64,000 nucleotides of DNA from Gymnopilus junonius (taxonomy: Eukaryota > Basidiomycota > Agaricomycetes > Agaricales > Galerinaceae). The notes under the pieces were generated by a model that saw only the letters and a program-made list of their open reading frames with translations, was not told where the DNA came from and searched no databases. Below are positions 25,736 to 39,180 of this stretch, one piece after another. The translations under genes were made by a program, and so were the position numbers. Within the stretch, counting starts at the first letter, position 1, and every line of letters begins with the position of its first letter. The stretch covers positions 88,470 to 152,469 of the forward strand of contig JADNYJ010000095.1 in NCBI GenBank assembly GCA_015501075.1. The letters run 5' to 3'.

Positions 25736-27355
25736 TCATTGTCCCCGCCTCGCTTTGGCGAACCCTTCCCATCTCTCCATCCTCCGCCTCGCATCACCCT
25801 CCAGCTGCTCCAACGCCTCTCGTCTGTCCACAGTCATCTTATCAACCCCATCTCCATTCGCCTTGCCGTTCCCCTTCCCACCTCCTTGACCCACTGCCGC
25901 AACGGCCGTGCCACCCTGAGCTCCCGTCAGTGTTGTATTATTCCCAGCCACATCGGCAAAATCGCCTACGGCCTGACCAGTGGCGTTGATCCTGGTATTT
26001 CCCAATATTTTCGCCTCGACACCGTTGTCGGAATATACTTTGGTGACTGGGAAGACGATGAAGAGGGCCAGCAGTCCGGAGATGAGGATGACGAGCGTGC
26101 TGATGTTCATGAAGCCCCTCCAAGGAATGTCATGCCGCGAGCGCATTGACGAGGGCCTATACGCCACCGTCTGGGAGTGCAACGGCTGTTGCTTCTTCAG
26201 CGAAGAAGGGGAAGGCGTAACGCCTGGTCGAGGACTCTGAGATTCTGGCGTTCCGACAGCCACCTTCTCCCCTTTCGTAGTCGTCATGGAACTCGACGTC
26301 TTTGAATGATAAAACCCACCCACAACCCTACCTCCCACCATCCGTATCCACTCTTCCTCCTCCTCGTCCAGCTCATCCGCATCGGCATCTTCATCAGGGT
26401 CATAGACATACGCCACCAGCCCGCCATGGGACTTGCCAATGTCCGAGAACATCATGGAGGAACCACCGCGCGAGCCGATAGTGGGCGGGGGTACACCAGG
26501 CATGCCAGGGTGAAGCGGCGTCCGCATACCGCTCGTGCTGGCAGCGCTGAACCCGGATCCGCCGGTATTCATCCGCGGAGGCGTGTTGCCTCCATTCCCC
26601 GACTGATTAATCCCCAACCCAACGAGCGGATACTTGGAATCCTGCCCGAGACTGACGATGGAGTCCCCAGAGTTGGAGTACACCGAGTTTCTGTTCATCC
26701 CGTGGTTGATGCCAGGATGGGGAGGGAGGACGCCGTCTTCGGTGGCGCTGAGGCGGTACAGGATCATAGACCCTCTCGACGCGGCGGAATGGAGTTCCGG
26801 ACGGGGGATGACGCCAGAATTAGAGGTGGGGTGCGGGTAGGTGTTGTGGTTGAAGGTAGGCGGATGGCTGTAGCCGAGGCTATTATCTCTCAACATGTGT
26901 CCCGAATCAGCCGAGGGACGCGCACTCCCGTGCCCGTGTGTGTGTCCGTGACCATGCCCGTTGCCCATCCCCATTTCCATACCCTCACTCGGGACACGCT
27001 GCATCACGGAAGCATAGGGGAGCTTCATACTCCCTCCTGGTGTCCTCGCCAGAGGCGCAGCAAATGCTGTGGGTGGTGATGGACTTTGACCTGTTGACGA
27101 CAGGGTCGGAACGGTGGAAGTGGAAGCTAAAGAAGTTAGGCCAGGGGTATGAGGGGCTACGATAGTCGCGGAGGAGGAGGTAGTCGAGAAGGAAGGCAGG
27201 CCTGATATTGAAGGAAGGAGAGGGCCGGAGTTGGAGTGGATGGAGGGTAGGCCGACCACTGCTGGCGGCGGATGGGCCAGTTCTGCAGGTCCAGGCGAGG
27301 AAGGAGGCACAGCGACGTAGTCACCGTTCTTGCTGGGGCTATTGCTTGCACTCAT
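25736..27355 (-). CDS. KRE6/SKN1-like N-terminal half without GH16 domain
   Basis: Single open frame of 540 residues from ATG 27353-27355 (MSASNSPSKNGDY) to TGA 25736-25738. The first 410 residues are disordered, rich in Ser/Pro/Gly, with a GHGHGHTHGHG run and an acidic patch (DPDEDADADELDEEEEE). Then comes RGFMNISTLVILISGLLALF, a single signal-anchor helix, followed by FPVTKVYSD and GNTRINATGQ. This order and the RINATGQ segment resemble the part of KRE6/SKN1 beta-1,6-glucan synthesis proteins that sits just before the GH16 domain. Here the sequence instead passes into a short Gly/Asn/Thr stretch and a charged tail (REALEQLEGDARRRMERWEG). No GH16 sequence follows downstream. Likely a type II Golgi/ER membrane protein. 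The open frame extends upstream of the ATG without another ATG. The family link is inferred from the anchor region only. Confidence 0.65.
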   Translation of the reverse strand: MSASNSPSKNGDYVAVPPSSPGPAELAHPPPAVVGLPSIHSNSGPLLPSISGLPSFSTTSSSATIVAPHTPGLTSLASTSTVPTLSSTGQSPSPPTAFAAPLARTPGGSMKLPYASVMQRVPSEGMEMGMGNGHGHGHTHGHGSARPSADSGHMLRDNSLGYSHPPTFNHNTYPHPTSNSGVIPRPELHSAASRGSMILYRLSATEDGVLPPHPGINHGMNRNSVYSNSGDSIVSLGQDSKYPLVGLGINQSGNGGNTPPRMNTGGSGFSAASTSGMRTPLHPGMPGVPPPTIGSRGGSSMMFSDIGKSHGGLVAYVYDPDEDADADELDEEEEEWIRMVGGRVVGGFYHSKTSSSMTTTKGEKVAVGTPESQSPRPGVTPSPSSLKKQQPLHSQTVAYRPSSMRSRHDIPWRGFMNISTLVILISGLLALFIVFPVTKVYSDNGVEAKILGNTRINATGQAVGDFADVAGNNTTLTGAQGGTAVAAVGQGGGKGNGKANGDGVDKMTVDRREALEQLEGDARRRMERWEGFAKARRGQ

Positions 27356-27586
27356 CGCGGTCGTGTTAGAGGAATGAGCCAAAGGAGACGACCTGAACGC
27401 CGCAGCCAAACTTGACGGCCGTTGAGGAGGAGGACTGCGCTGAGCCTGTGCGGGTGCTGACTCACCACAGAGAAGGCGGCGTGAAGAACGCAGGGGACGC
27501 CGCGGACGACGATGGAGGAGGGCCGGAGGAGGATGGAGAGAAAGAAAGAGAAAGATCAGGAGATGAAATGTTTTGTAATTCCACCG

Positions 27587-28481
27587 CTACGAATTGATTC
27601 GGGCCCTCCCATCGATCCGAAGGTCCGGAAGGGCACTATCCCCGCTACTGTAACTTTTCTTCGTCCCTTGCGTATCTATCATACCCGAGGCAGTAGTGCC
27701 GCTTTGCGCCCCGTCCAACGACGCCCCTCGAGTGACGCCTAGTCCAGGTCTGTAAACGCGTCCAGCAGAATTCATGAACGTCAAAGGCCCAGAAGAAGGT
27801 GACGCATTCTCACTGGTGACAGAACGTGTTAAAACTGCCGATGATCCAGACGCTGATGGCACCGGTGCTGATGTTGATCCCGGCCCCGAGCCGACGGCCG
27901 TAGCACGAGTGCCTATCGAGGAATAAGCACGAGCGGGCATGGTTAGCCGTTCTCATCGATAAAGGAATTGCGCGCATGGGACGTGAGCACTTCATGCTTG
28001 CGAGGCGCTCTGGAGGCGGGAGGGCTTGATTTGGAGTTGGAACTTGAAGAGGAGGAGGATGACGAGGATGACGAATTTGATGGGATCATTTTGGGAGAGG
28101 GAGTCGCCAGAGTCGATGACTTTCTTCTGGGATTTTGAAAGGGGTCTTTAGGCGGTGTTGGCGGTGCTTGTTGAGTTCTTGAAGTTGAATTTACTGCAAT
28201 ATATCAATCAAAAAAAAAAGAACAGTCAGCGAACCAAGCGGTGATTATCAAGAAAAAAGGAGGAAATATGATGCTCAGGTGCTATCAAGGTACCGAAAGG
28301 AAGCCAAGAAAAGTAGCTCAACAAAACACTCACATTTCTCTCTTTCATTCACCTCCTCCTCGTCCGAATCAGCCCTCGCCTTGGGGTCTAACAACGGCAC
28401 ATCGTAATCCACCGACTGATAGTCCATCACCCACGAACCTTGCGCGTGGGAGGGGGCGTGTCCAGCAGGACGCGATGTCAT
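27587..28481 (-). CDS. Ser/Pro-rich hypothetical protein
   Basis: Gene model from ATG 28479-28481 (MTSRPAGHAPSHAQGSW) with the acidic segment ADSDEEEVNERE. A GTGAGT donor near 28334 joins to an acceptor TTGCAG near 28197, keeping the frame into LNSTSRTQQAPPTPPKDPF, a 12-13-residue poly-Ser run and HARNSFIDENG. The last exon (27587 to about 27920) encodes a Ser/Gly/Thr-rich tail ending in RIDGRARINS. The join between exons 2 and 3 is unclear: the frames fit only if about 35 bases beginning GCTAAC and ending TAG are removed, which is short and lacks a GT. No domain is recognised. The protein is probably largely disordered, and its role is unknown. It lies about 230 bases upstream of the KRE6-like gene on the same strand. 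Confidence 0.5.
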
Positions 28482-28790
28482 GCTTGATTTGTCCAGTCTT
28501 CTCGTTTAGCTTCTTCTCTTGCTTGGGGTTCTAGATGGGGGGTCTAGGATACACCTATGTTATGTGGGGTGTTGGCGAGGTGATTGGACGTGGACGTGGA
28601 CGTTGAGGGAAAATGGTGACTGCAGTGCAGTGATGGGAGAGAGCAAGGAGTGACGTGAAGGGAAGGGAAGACAGCGGGCGTTGCCTAAATGACGGAGTGT
28701 AATGAGACGGGGATTACTGGCGAGGTGCGGCGAGGAGTACGTACAGCTCGACCTCAAGGTGTGTGCTGCCTTGTGTTCCGTGCGTCCTTG

Positions 28791-28820
28791 GTATGGTATG
28801 GTATGGTATGGTATGGTATA
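28791..28820. repeat. GTATG pentanucleotide repeat
   Basis: Six perfect GTATG units in a row, read directly. Confidence 0.9.
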
Positions 28821-29808
28821 TTGCGGAGGGTATTGTATGAATGTCTAGGGTTCAACGGAACGGGCAACGTCAGCACAGACTGAACACTATATGTACAATC
28901 AAAGGGGGGGGGCATGGACATGTGTTCACCTCACTTGATGTCCAAACCTTCGAGAACGAAAAAGGAGCGAAAATCTCGAACCACGATAAGTAAGTGTCTG
29001 GAGATGCGATAACAGAAATAGAGCCGAACGGTGCGAATGCGATTCGGAGTCTTCCCACCTCTGCTTCCTTTGAAGAAGTCAGGCTTACACGGGTGTGGAG
29101 AAAGCCTTTTGAAAGCCCGGAAAAAATGGGACGGGATTGAATGGTTTCGGTTTGACCGAAAAGAGACGTCGACGGCGTGCACAGGATGGTCAACGTCGAC
29201 CGTCAATGTCAAGGCGACTGCGGGGATTCCGTCTTCGCCGTTGGAAGGAAAAAGGGCCCAAAATAGGTCGTGTTCTTTGTCTTGGCACACCGAGCGTGAA
29301 TGCGGCACGGTATTTATACCGTAGGTCTGCCCAACTCGACAGACAAAGAGACGGGCGGTGGAGAGTTGGATGCGGGCGATGCGCAAGATCTTTTGCACGC
29401 CTGCAGGTGCAGCAAGCTTTAAACTTCGGCTAGATTCTATGTAAGTTCAAAATGGGGGTATGATGAGATACAATTCATGCCTAGACAACACGCGAACAAC
29501 GCACAGTAAGTGCTCTAGACTCTGAATATGGAATCCCTGTAGATATTGGCGTCGAATGAATAGCCGCTAACACAGATTGTCTCGAGCCTTTAGAGGCTTG
29601 TCGGCAGCTAAATCTCCTCAAACCAGTCAATGCAAATGGGCGAGCAGGGTCCAAGAGAAAGACAGTGAGAACACACGGAGAAAAGGGAGCCACGGGAACT
29701 GAACAAGCCAAAAACAACGCGGTTGATCATGATAGCCCGATTTGGGTCGCGCACGCCGCACGGTGTTATACATAACGTGATGTGTCACGCCACGTGGGCG
29801 TGTTGATG

Positions 29809-29865
29809 ACGCGTTTTTGGCCAGACGCGTCTTTGGAACTCCCAACTTGAAAGACGCGTCTGGCC
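29809..29865. promoter_or_regulatory. Perfect hairpin with three ACGCGT boxes
   Basis: GGCCAGACGCGTCTTT (29819-29834) is followed after 15 bases by its exact reverse complement (29850-29865). Each arm contains ACGCGT, and a third ACGCGT lies at 29809-29814. ACGCGT is the MCB element bound by the Swi6/Mbp1-type G1/S factor in fungi. Whether it acts on a gene here is unknown, as no clear gene start is close. Confidence 0.5.
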
Positions 29866-32479
29866 TTAGGATTCCGTACTCGATACAGGTAAAGATGGAT
29901 AACCTGATGTCCGTATTATTGTTAAGTAAGAATGATGATTTAATCCCAATAACCTGTTGGGTGCTTGAAAACTTTTGGGCGACTCAACTTCGAAGTAAGC
30001 ATGGACAGAAGGATTCAGCAATATGGAAAGTAAATCATAGGCCTAGGGTGATGCTCCAATTTTCGTTATGATCTAGTTCCCAGTAGAAAAACCTAATTGT
30101 ATTAGATGCCAATTTCCAGCAACTGCGGTGCGCAGCAAACATTCAGCTGTCTAATCTGAGAAATATTACGAACACAATTAAACAGCTAATGACGATGCTC
30201 AAAGTTCTATCATAGATATGTAACTTAACTTCGGAACATCACCAATATTTGTCTTTGGAACGGACCATGGAAAGACACAGTCCACTCCAGAATACAAAGA
30301 GAGGAAGGTGAATGGGTTGAGTTATGTACATGATAAATGAGCCCTTGAACATGATAAGAGATCGAGCCTTCTGGAGCGAGCTCTTGAGAAATTCAAAGAT
30401 AGAGGAGATAAATCAGATAAGCTTGCCCAGAAAAAAGATGTAGCATTGACAACAGCTGTGTATTTCACAGAGGAATACCTGATTGGCATGAATGAAGAGA
30501 AAAGAGGATACCCGACCAGGGCTAGTTTACTATCCACCAATGGACATCATAAAAATGGTGAGTAATATGGGAAATAGAATGAGAGAATGAGAAAGAGAGG
30601 AATGTTTGACCAAGTTGAGGTCCAAGGCGTGAATTTTATACCATTGCTGAGCATGGGCCAGCCCCATTGTTCCGCGCTCTGGAGAACAATCAATAAATGG
30701 TCATGAGCACTCTTTGTTTGTTAATAGACCAATACCCTACAGAAGGTTGCAGAATTTATTGGCCCTCTGCTTTTATGCGGAATGATGAATGAACACTATA
30801 GAAACAAGACCTATGATTATGTGTCATGGTCTCAATAATGTTGAGGCCCATACAAGCGGTTATTGATGCTCCTGAAGCCAGCTCCCATCTGATTTTTCAT
30901 CCAATGAATCAGGTTTATTCAACACAGAACCTGAAACCCATATGGGCAAGACCAAACGGCAATTTTAATCCAAGGGACCAGAGCTTACGCATCCCAGTCA
31001 TATAAATTACTCAGTATATTTTCATAATCTCCGAGGGAATTAGAACACAGCCTTCCAGTAATGACTCTGCCTCGGGTTAAGGAAGCAAAGCCACACCATG
31101 AAGGACATGCAAGTGACGAGCACAGGACACTTTGGTGGACGTGATATTGGAGATGCTGAACTTGTAGAATTAGATATCCATCTTCGAACTATAAATTTCC
31201 TTTTTATGTGATGCCTTCTATACTCAGGTATACTGGCATCCATGAAGGAATGGGTGATCCAGGTAGCTGTCAATCTGGAGGAGCTTGAAGTCCGTATCAA
31301 AAGTGCGGTTGGTCGGCCGGTATAAATTTGACTAGCATACTATTTCAACCTTTTTTTCTTCTTTAAACAGTACACCCGCAGTCTCGCCAGGATTTATCTC
31401 CGATCTTTTGTTCAACCGTAGTGAGAAGATTGAAGGCTTTCAAACTCCAACTCCACATTCTAGCCTTCTATAATATCCCGGTCTATTTCAAACCGTTATT
31501 AAAGGACTTGAAGTTATTGACCGGCCGAAATACCAATGAGGTCCTGTCCATATCCATATCCATCTACGCCTTCCTTCAATAATATTTATGCAATATGGGC
31601 GCATTCGTGAAGAAAATCGACAAAAGTATCTGCTGATACGCGTTTCCTCACCTCAAGAAATTTCATGTGACGTTTTGCATTATTTCTGACTCCTCTTTCC
31701 GCTATCCTAATTTCAAAATACGTCCCAGTGGCACTGTTCCTATGCTTCTGAGAGATCACGACTATAGCCAAGGTTTCAGGAAGGTGTGGCGGATTAAGGG
31801 GTTGTGTTTTGCTTATGCGACTGAAGTCGTTCCGGTAACGGAGGATATGTGTATACCATAGGCTTCGGTAGTGGGTGCTACTTTCAAGCACGATCGACGA
31901 TCCTCTAAATTGACCCATTTTTACTACTCGTCATTCTCTATTTTATTAATAAGAACGATTTTTCTATGACACAGGATGACTGTTTGATCCATTTCTTTTA
32001 TCCTACCCATTTCCCCTCTTAACTGCGATTTTATCGCATTTCTTTACTCGTAAAATATTCTGGTATATAATCCTGTTGTAGCTAGACTTTTTCCTCAGCC
32101 CGTAATCAATGGGAATTTGGTCGCCCTCTAAACGTTGTGGCGCCGAGGCTATTCTTCTATACTCATATTTTCTACTCTACGGATTTTTCTTATGACGCGA
32201 CTGACGAAGTCGTCGTCTTAGTAGATCCCTTTTTCACCTACTACTTCGTTCCACTCCCTTACCGAAACGACTCACTACAGTAGTCCGCAACAAAACGTGG
32301 TTGCCAGGCTTCAACTCTATTAGCATTTCATCAGTCTCATCAGGGCTCAGCACTCGGTAAGGTATGGATACGACATGTCATTGAGGGACAGCACGATATA
32401 CAAGCTAGTAATACACAATCAACGTCCTCCTACGAAGTGCCACTAAAGAGTGACGGGGGCCACTGGCAAAGGTACCACC

Positions 32480-34373
<1,894 letters not shown>

Positions 34374-37300
34374 TGATGCGTTCGGATCCCCTCTTGGCTT
34401 CAATTCACGACCAAGTGCGTAACATGACACCCTCTTGCTATTTGACGTACGTATTTACTGCTTATCTTTAGTCCGCATATTATATATTATGATGCAGCTG
34501 CTATTGACGACATTGAAGAGGAAGTCGGTGCTAATAATCAGCACAGCTCGCTACTCAAAGACGGTTGGAACTTGATCGAGAAATTTCCTACCTCTCATGA
34601 CATGAACGATCTCGCGCAAGGAATAGCACTCACGATCGGGACTCTCAGGAATCTCTGACAGCAGTCCCGATTATGCTCAGGGTGTGGATAACTTGGCGTA
34701 CGCTCTTAACTTACGTTTTCAGGAACAAGGTAATACGCAGGATCTGGACGAATCGATCGCGTACCAGAGGGAGACACTCAAGCTTTTCCTCCCTTCTGAT
34801 CCTAAACATTTCGATTGCCTAGAACACCTTGCCATCGCCCTTCAGAAACGTTTTGAAATAGAGGGCGGCATTACCAATCTCAACGAGGCGATCTCATTCC
34901 ATACCCTGGCTGCCGATTTTCTACCGCCACATCCGAACCGGGTCACAGCGCTCAGCAATCTAGGGAATGCTCTCAAAGTACGCTTTGAGCAGGAGGGTAA
35001 GCTCAATGATCTGGATAAATCCATTTTGATACACGAAGAGGCCTTGAAGCTCGTTCCATCACCACATAAAAGTCGCTTTGCTATCCTCAGCAATCTGGCA
35101 ACAGCCCTTCAGAGACGATTCGAACAAAGAGGAAACTCTGCCGATATAGACGACTCTATCTCGCTACAAAGACAGGTTCTTGATCTCGTCTCGCAGGAGC
35201 ACCCTAGTCGTCCAACCTCTATCAATAACCTTGCTTATGCCCTAATCACGCGATACGAGCAAGAAGGAAGACCTGGTGATTTAGACGAGGCAATCTTGCT
35301 GCACAAACAGGCTCTCGAACTTCTCGTCCCGCCTCATCCGTATCGATCTGGCTCTCTCAATAATCTCGGCAATGCTTTACTGGTACGATATGATCAACAA
35401 GGCTCGCTCGATGACCTCAATCACGCTGTTGCTTTCCATCGTGAAGCTCTCGAGCTCAGGCCTTCGCCTCATCCCGGTCGGCACCAGTCTATCGGTAATC
35501 TTGGGAACGCTCTTCAAAAACGGTATGACTGTAATGGTGACGAGCATGATTTGGACGAAGCCATTTTACTTCACAGACAAGCACTGACAATTACTCCTCC
35601 ATCCCACCCGTACCGTTCCAATAACCTTAATAATCTGGCGAACACATTATGGTCCCGTTTTAAGCTCAGAGGCGTGTCTGAAGATTTAGACGAAACCATT
35701 TCATTACACAGGCAGGCTCTTGAGCTTGTCCCACCACACCATGTGAACCACTCCCGATCTTTCAACAGTCTCGCAAATGATTTGCTAGCACGATTTGAAC
35801 AACGAGGTAATTCCAACGACTTGGATGAAGCTATCGAACTCCACAGGGAGGCTCTTCGGTGCAGACCATATCCTCATCCCGACCGCCTTGACTCCCTTAA
35901 CAATCTTGCAAGGGCCTTGGAATCACGATTTAGGCAAACCCACGACGGAAAGAACCTAGATGAAGCAATTTTGTTGTACCGTCAGACTCTCGAAATTGTC
36001 CCGCTGCACCATCCTGACTACTCCACCTGTCTCAACAATCTTGCATCTTCGTTGATGTCGCGAAGTGATCAGCGAGATGAAAGTGATGATCTTGATGAGG
36101 CAATCTTGTTAAGTAGGCAAGCGCTTGAGCTCAGACCTCCTGGCCATCCGGATCGCTTCACTTCCGTGAACAATCTTGCAAATGTTCTTGGAGAGTGGTC
36201 CCAAAGACACGGTATGAAGGAAGACCTTTACGAAGCCATTGAATTGGCCAGGCAAAGCCTTGATCTTGTTCCACCAACACATCATAACCGACCCGTCATT
36301 CTTCAAAACTGCGCTATGCTGCATATATTTGCGCACAGAATCGATATCGAATCCCATCATGAAGGCAATCATCTAGAACAAGCAATGTCTTTTTTCTCTG
36401 GCGCTACGCATTCCGTGTCCCTATCTCCCTACGGACGATCAAAAATCGCTGGAAACTGGTCCGAATATGCTGATATGTATGACCATTCTTCAGCTATTCA
36501 AGCCTATGACGCCGCATTGGGAGTTTTACCGGAGTTGGCTGCTCTAAGCCTTAACATACAGTCTCGCCGGAATGCTTTAACAGGAGGTACAGACGGCCTA
36601 GCTAGGAAGGCATCAATGTGTGCTATTCGTTATGGCAGGTTAGACAAAGCAGTGGAATACCTCGAAACTGGGCGTGGTGTGTTTTGGACGCAATTCCTCC
36701 GTCTGCGTTCTCCACTGGATCAGCTGCACGATATTGCGCCAGAACTTGAGAGAGATCTCAAGCGAATCTCGGTTGCATTGGAACAAGGATCGCATAGGGA
36801 TATGCCAATGGGAAATTTAAATAATTTACAGAAGCTTTCATTGGAGGAAGAAGTTCAATACTTTGAACGGCTAGCGAAGGATTGGTCGGCGACTATTGAG
36901 AAAGCGCGTCGTTTGGACGGATTACATGATTTTCTCCGACCTCATGATTTATCCAAGATACAAACTGCCGCGGAGGGACACGCGATTGTGTATCTAATTG
37001 CAAGCGATAGCGGTAGTCACTCTCTCATCTTGTCATCTACGACCGTTCATCATATCCCATTCCCTAACTTGTCCACTTCTTTGTTGTCCAGACTTGTATC
37101 CCTGACTCAGATAGCCACATCCGATTACTCGACGCCTCGTTTTGCTGATTTTGGTGTAACAGCGGACAGCGATGGATCCAAGATCTCCTGTTGAAGAGCT
37201 GCAACGTTGGATGTATGAAGAAGAAAGAGGGATGAGACCCGAACGCGCCCTACCGAAACTCGTCTCCTCTAACGATATCTTTAAATTTGTTCTGGGCTTC

Positions 37301-38247
37301 CTATGGGATAAAATCGTGAAGCCTATCGTTGACTCATTGGATCTCCGAGTAAGTCGTCCATACCATCTCCCTCTTATTTTTTTTTCATCGGAGATCTTAG
37401 AAATCAAATCATCCTGAACAAATAAAATGGTGCCCAACCGGATTATTCACTTTCCTTCCTCTCCACGCTGCAGGCCACTATGACGATGGAACCATCGATT
37501 GCATATCCGATTATGCTGTTTCATCATACACTCCAACCGTTGGACATTGCTCACTCCCAACCCATTATCACCGCCTGCTCAATTCAAAATGGTCGCCGTC
37601 ATCCAATCTCGAACGCTACCTGCCACTGTACGAGAGTTGCAAGCAATCAGACGTCATGTTCCTGACGATTCTTTAATCAAATTCGGAACTCAAGGAACAC
37701 GTACCTCAGTCGAAGAAATCGCGTCAAATCTATCCCCTGCGTCTATGGTTCACTTTGCGTGTCACGGTAGGCAGGATCCGTTGGATCCCCTGGAAAGCGG
37801 GCTCGAGATTGAGGATGGGCGACTCACGGTTGCGAGAATTATGAAAGAGGCCATTCCGCATGGATCTCTCGCATTTCTCAGTGCCTGTGAAACCGCTACT
37901 GGTGATGAGAAAACTCCAGATGAAGCCTTGAATATTGGAGCAAGCTTACTATTTTCTGGTTTCCGTAGTGTGGTTGCTACAATGTGGTATGAACCTACGT
38001 TCAATTTTTATAAGAAATTTACCTACTCATTACTTCACGTCTTTCTAATAGGAAAATGTGGGACGCGGATGGTCCAATAATTACAGACTCATTTTATGAA
38101 GAGATTTTCAAAGGGTCAGACGGACATCGGACACCGCAACCTGATACCACCAAGTCTTCGTTAGCACTTCATATTGCGGTGAACAAATTGCGCTCAAAAG
38201 GCATACCATTCAAGCGATGGGCCCTTTCATACACATGGGAAAGTAAA
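34374..38247 (+). pseudogene. TPR-CHAT protein gene with frameshifts
   Basis: CHAT is a caspase-like cysteine peptidase fold. The main frame (34684-37194) encodes about twelve tetratricopeptide-like units of roughly 50 residues with the repeating core LNNLGNAL..RF...G...DLDEAILLHRQALEL. A linker follows (about 36600-37100, GRLDKAVEYLETGRGVFW), then the CHAT domain with the catalytic His in HFACHG (about 37755) and Cys in FLSACETATG (about 37880). Introns at 37097-37163, 37350-37410 and 37987-38052 are credible. Three breaks remain: a shift near 34656 that separates the N-terminal TLRNL from DSSPDYAQG, a shift near 37544 between SSYTPTV and the AQFKMVAVIQ segment with no AG acceptor available, and a one-base loss near 38223 that removes the normal PFIHMGK ending. 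The large intact TPR part suggests recent damage or assembly error. Gene start is uncertain. Confidence 0.75.
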
Positions 38248-38859
38248 AGTATCGTGTTTGTGTTCGGACAGGATTTTAGAGGGATTTTGCGTCGAGTAGG
38301 TAAAGACGAAAAACAGTGCTGGAATCCTAGGTGACTTTAATTCCTTGGTTTTTGAATGTTCCCGATGGTAGAGCTTTCAAAGAGTATATGAAGGATAAGA
38401 TAGGATGGAATCCATTACTACAAGTTAATTTATACTCAATGTCATTGTCCGTAGAAGTCGATAGCTTCAAATTTGAATCATTCACATTATGGTACTACAA
38501 CTTGCTAGTTCTACCATGAGGAAGACATGGTTGCCCTGGCTTGGGAATCGAAGTAGAGGCGAACGGTTCAGCGAAGCGAGGATGCTGTCTAATATTCAGA
38601 ATATCTGAAGTTGGGTGAATGGGAAATAATTCGGCGGAGATACATAGGCTGAGGTGCTTGCGGAACAACGTCAGGAGTTTCCGCCCAAGGTCCAGGATGG
38701 GTAGATGGAACTTTTGTCATTTCATCCGAACTGAGTGGACATTGAGATCATTCTGCGAGTGCGATGTTGATGGATGCTCCAGTTTGGTAGAAGGAAAGTG
38801 AAATGTAGGTGCATGGCATGATACCTAATATTTTCCATCATAATAGCAGGTCTTGACCT

Positions 38860-39180
38860 ATATACGCAAACACGTTTAGTTTATGACTAAACGGGGTAAG
38901 AAGGAAATATGTACCTGACGGTTAGAGGTTCTAATGAAGGCTGCGAATGAAGACAGCTTCTTCAGAGGTCGGTCTTCTGAGAAACTAAAGAGAAACTTAT
39001 CACTACTCTTCCTTTCCCCTCAGTATAACCATATCACACTACCATGGAATTTGCCTCCATGCTGTTCTAAATAGCACCATTTCAACCAATGCCTCTGGGA
39101 GTGCCTCATGGAGATGCTAGTGGCACGTGGACCTAGAAACCAGGTAAGGCCAGGCAAATGCCTCTAGAATAACGCATCCA
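38860..39180 (+). repeat. Dispersed repeat, copy A
   Basis: Diverged match in the same orientation to 45705-46040. Shared anchors include CTTGACCTATATACGCA against CTTGGCCTATATACGCA, GTTCTAAATAGCACCATTTC against GTTCTAGATAGCGCCAATTC, and the following CAACCA. Family unknown. Confidence 0.5.

Larger units (their letters stand above)
28482..32479. other. Long intergenic region
   Basis: About 4 kb. It contains a GTATG pentanucleotide repeat (28791-28820), three ACGCGT boxes with a perfect hairpin (29809-29865) and an AT-richer tract from about 30080 to 32400. The longest open frame (28931-29398, minus) has no family motif. I recognised no gene here; a minus-strand fragment at 31586-31918 with HMKFLEVRKRVSADTFVDFL might be an exon relic. 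Confidence 0.4.

Noticed and set aside
26306..27079. 257-residue plus-strand open frame
   Set aside because: Antisense to the KRE6-like coding region; its Arg/His/Gly-rich translation has no domain and comes from the codon bias of the opposite strand.
28931..29398. 155-residue minus-strand frame
   Set aside because: No family motif or credible splice partner, and overlapping plus-strand frames of similar length; chance cannot be excluded.
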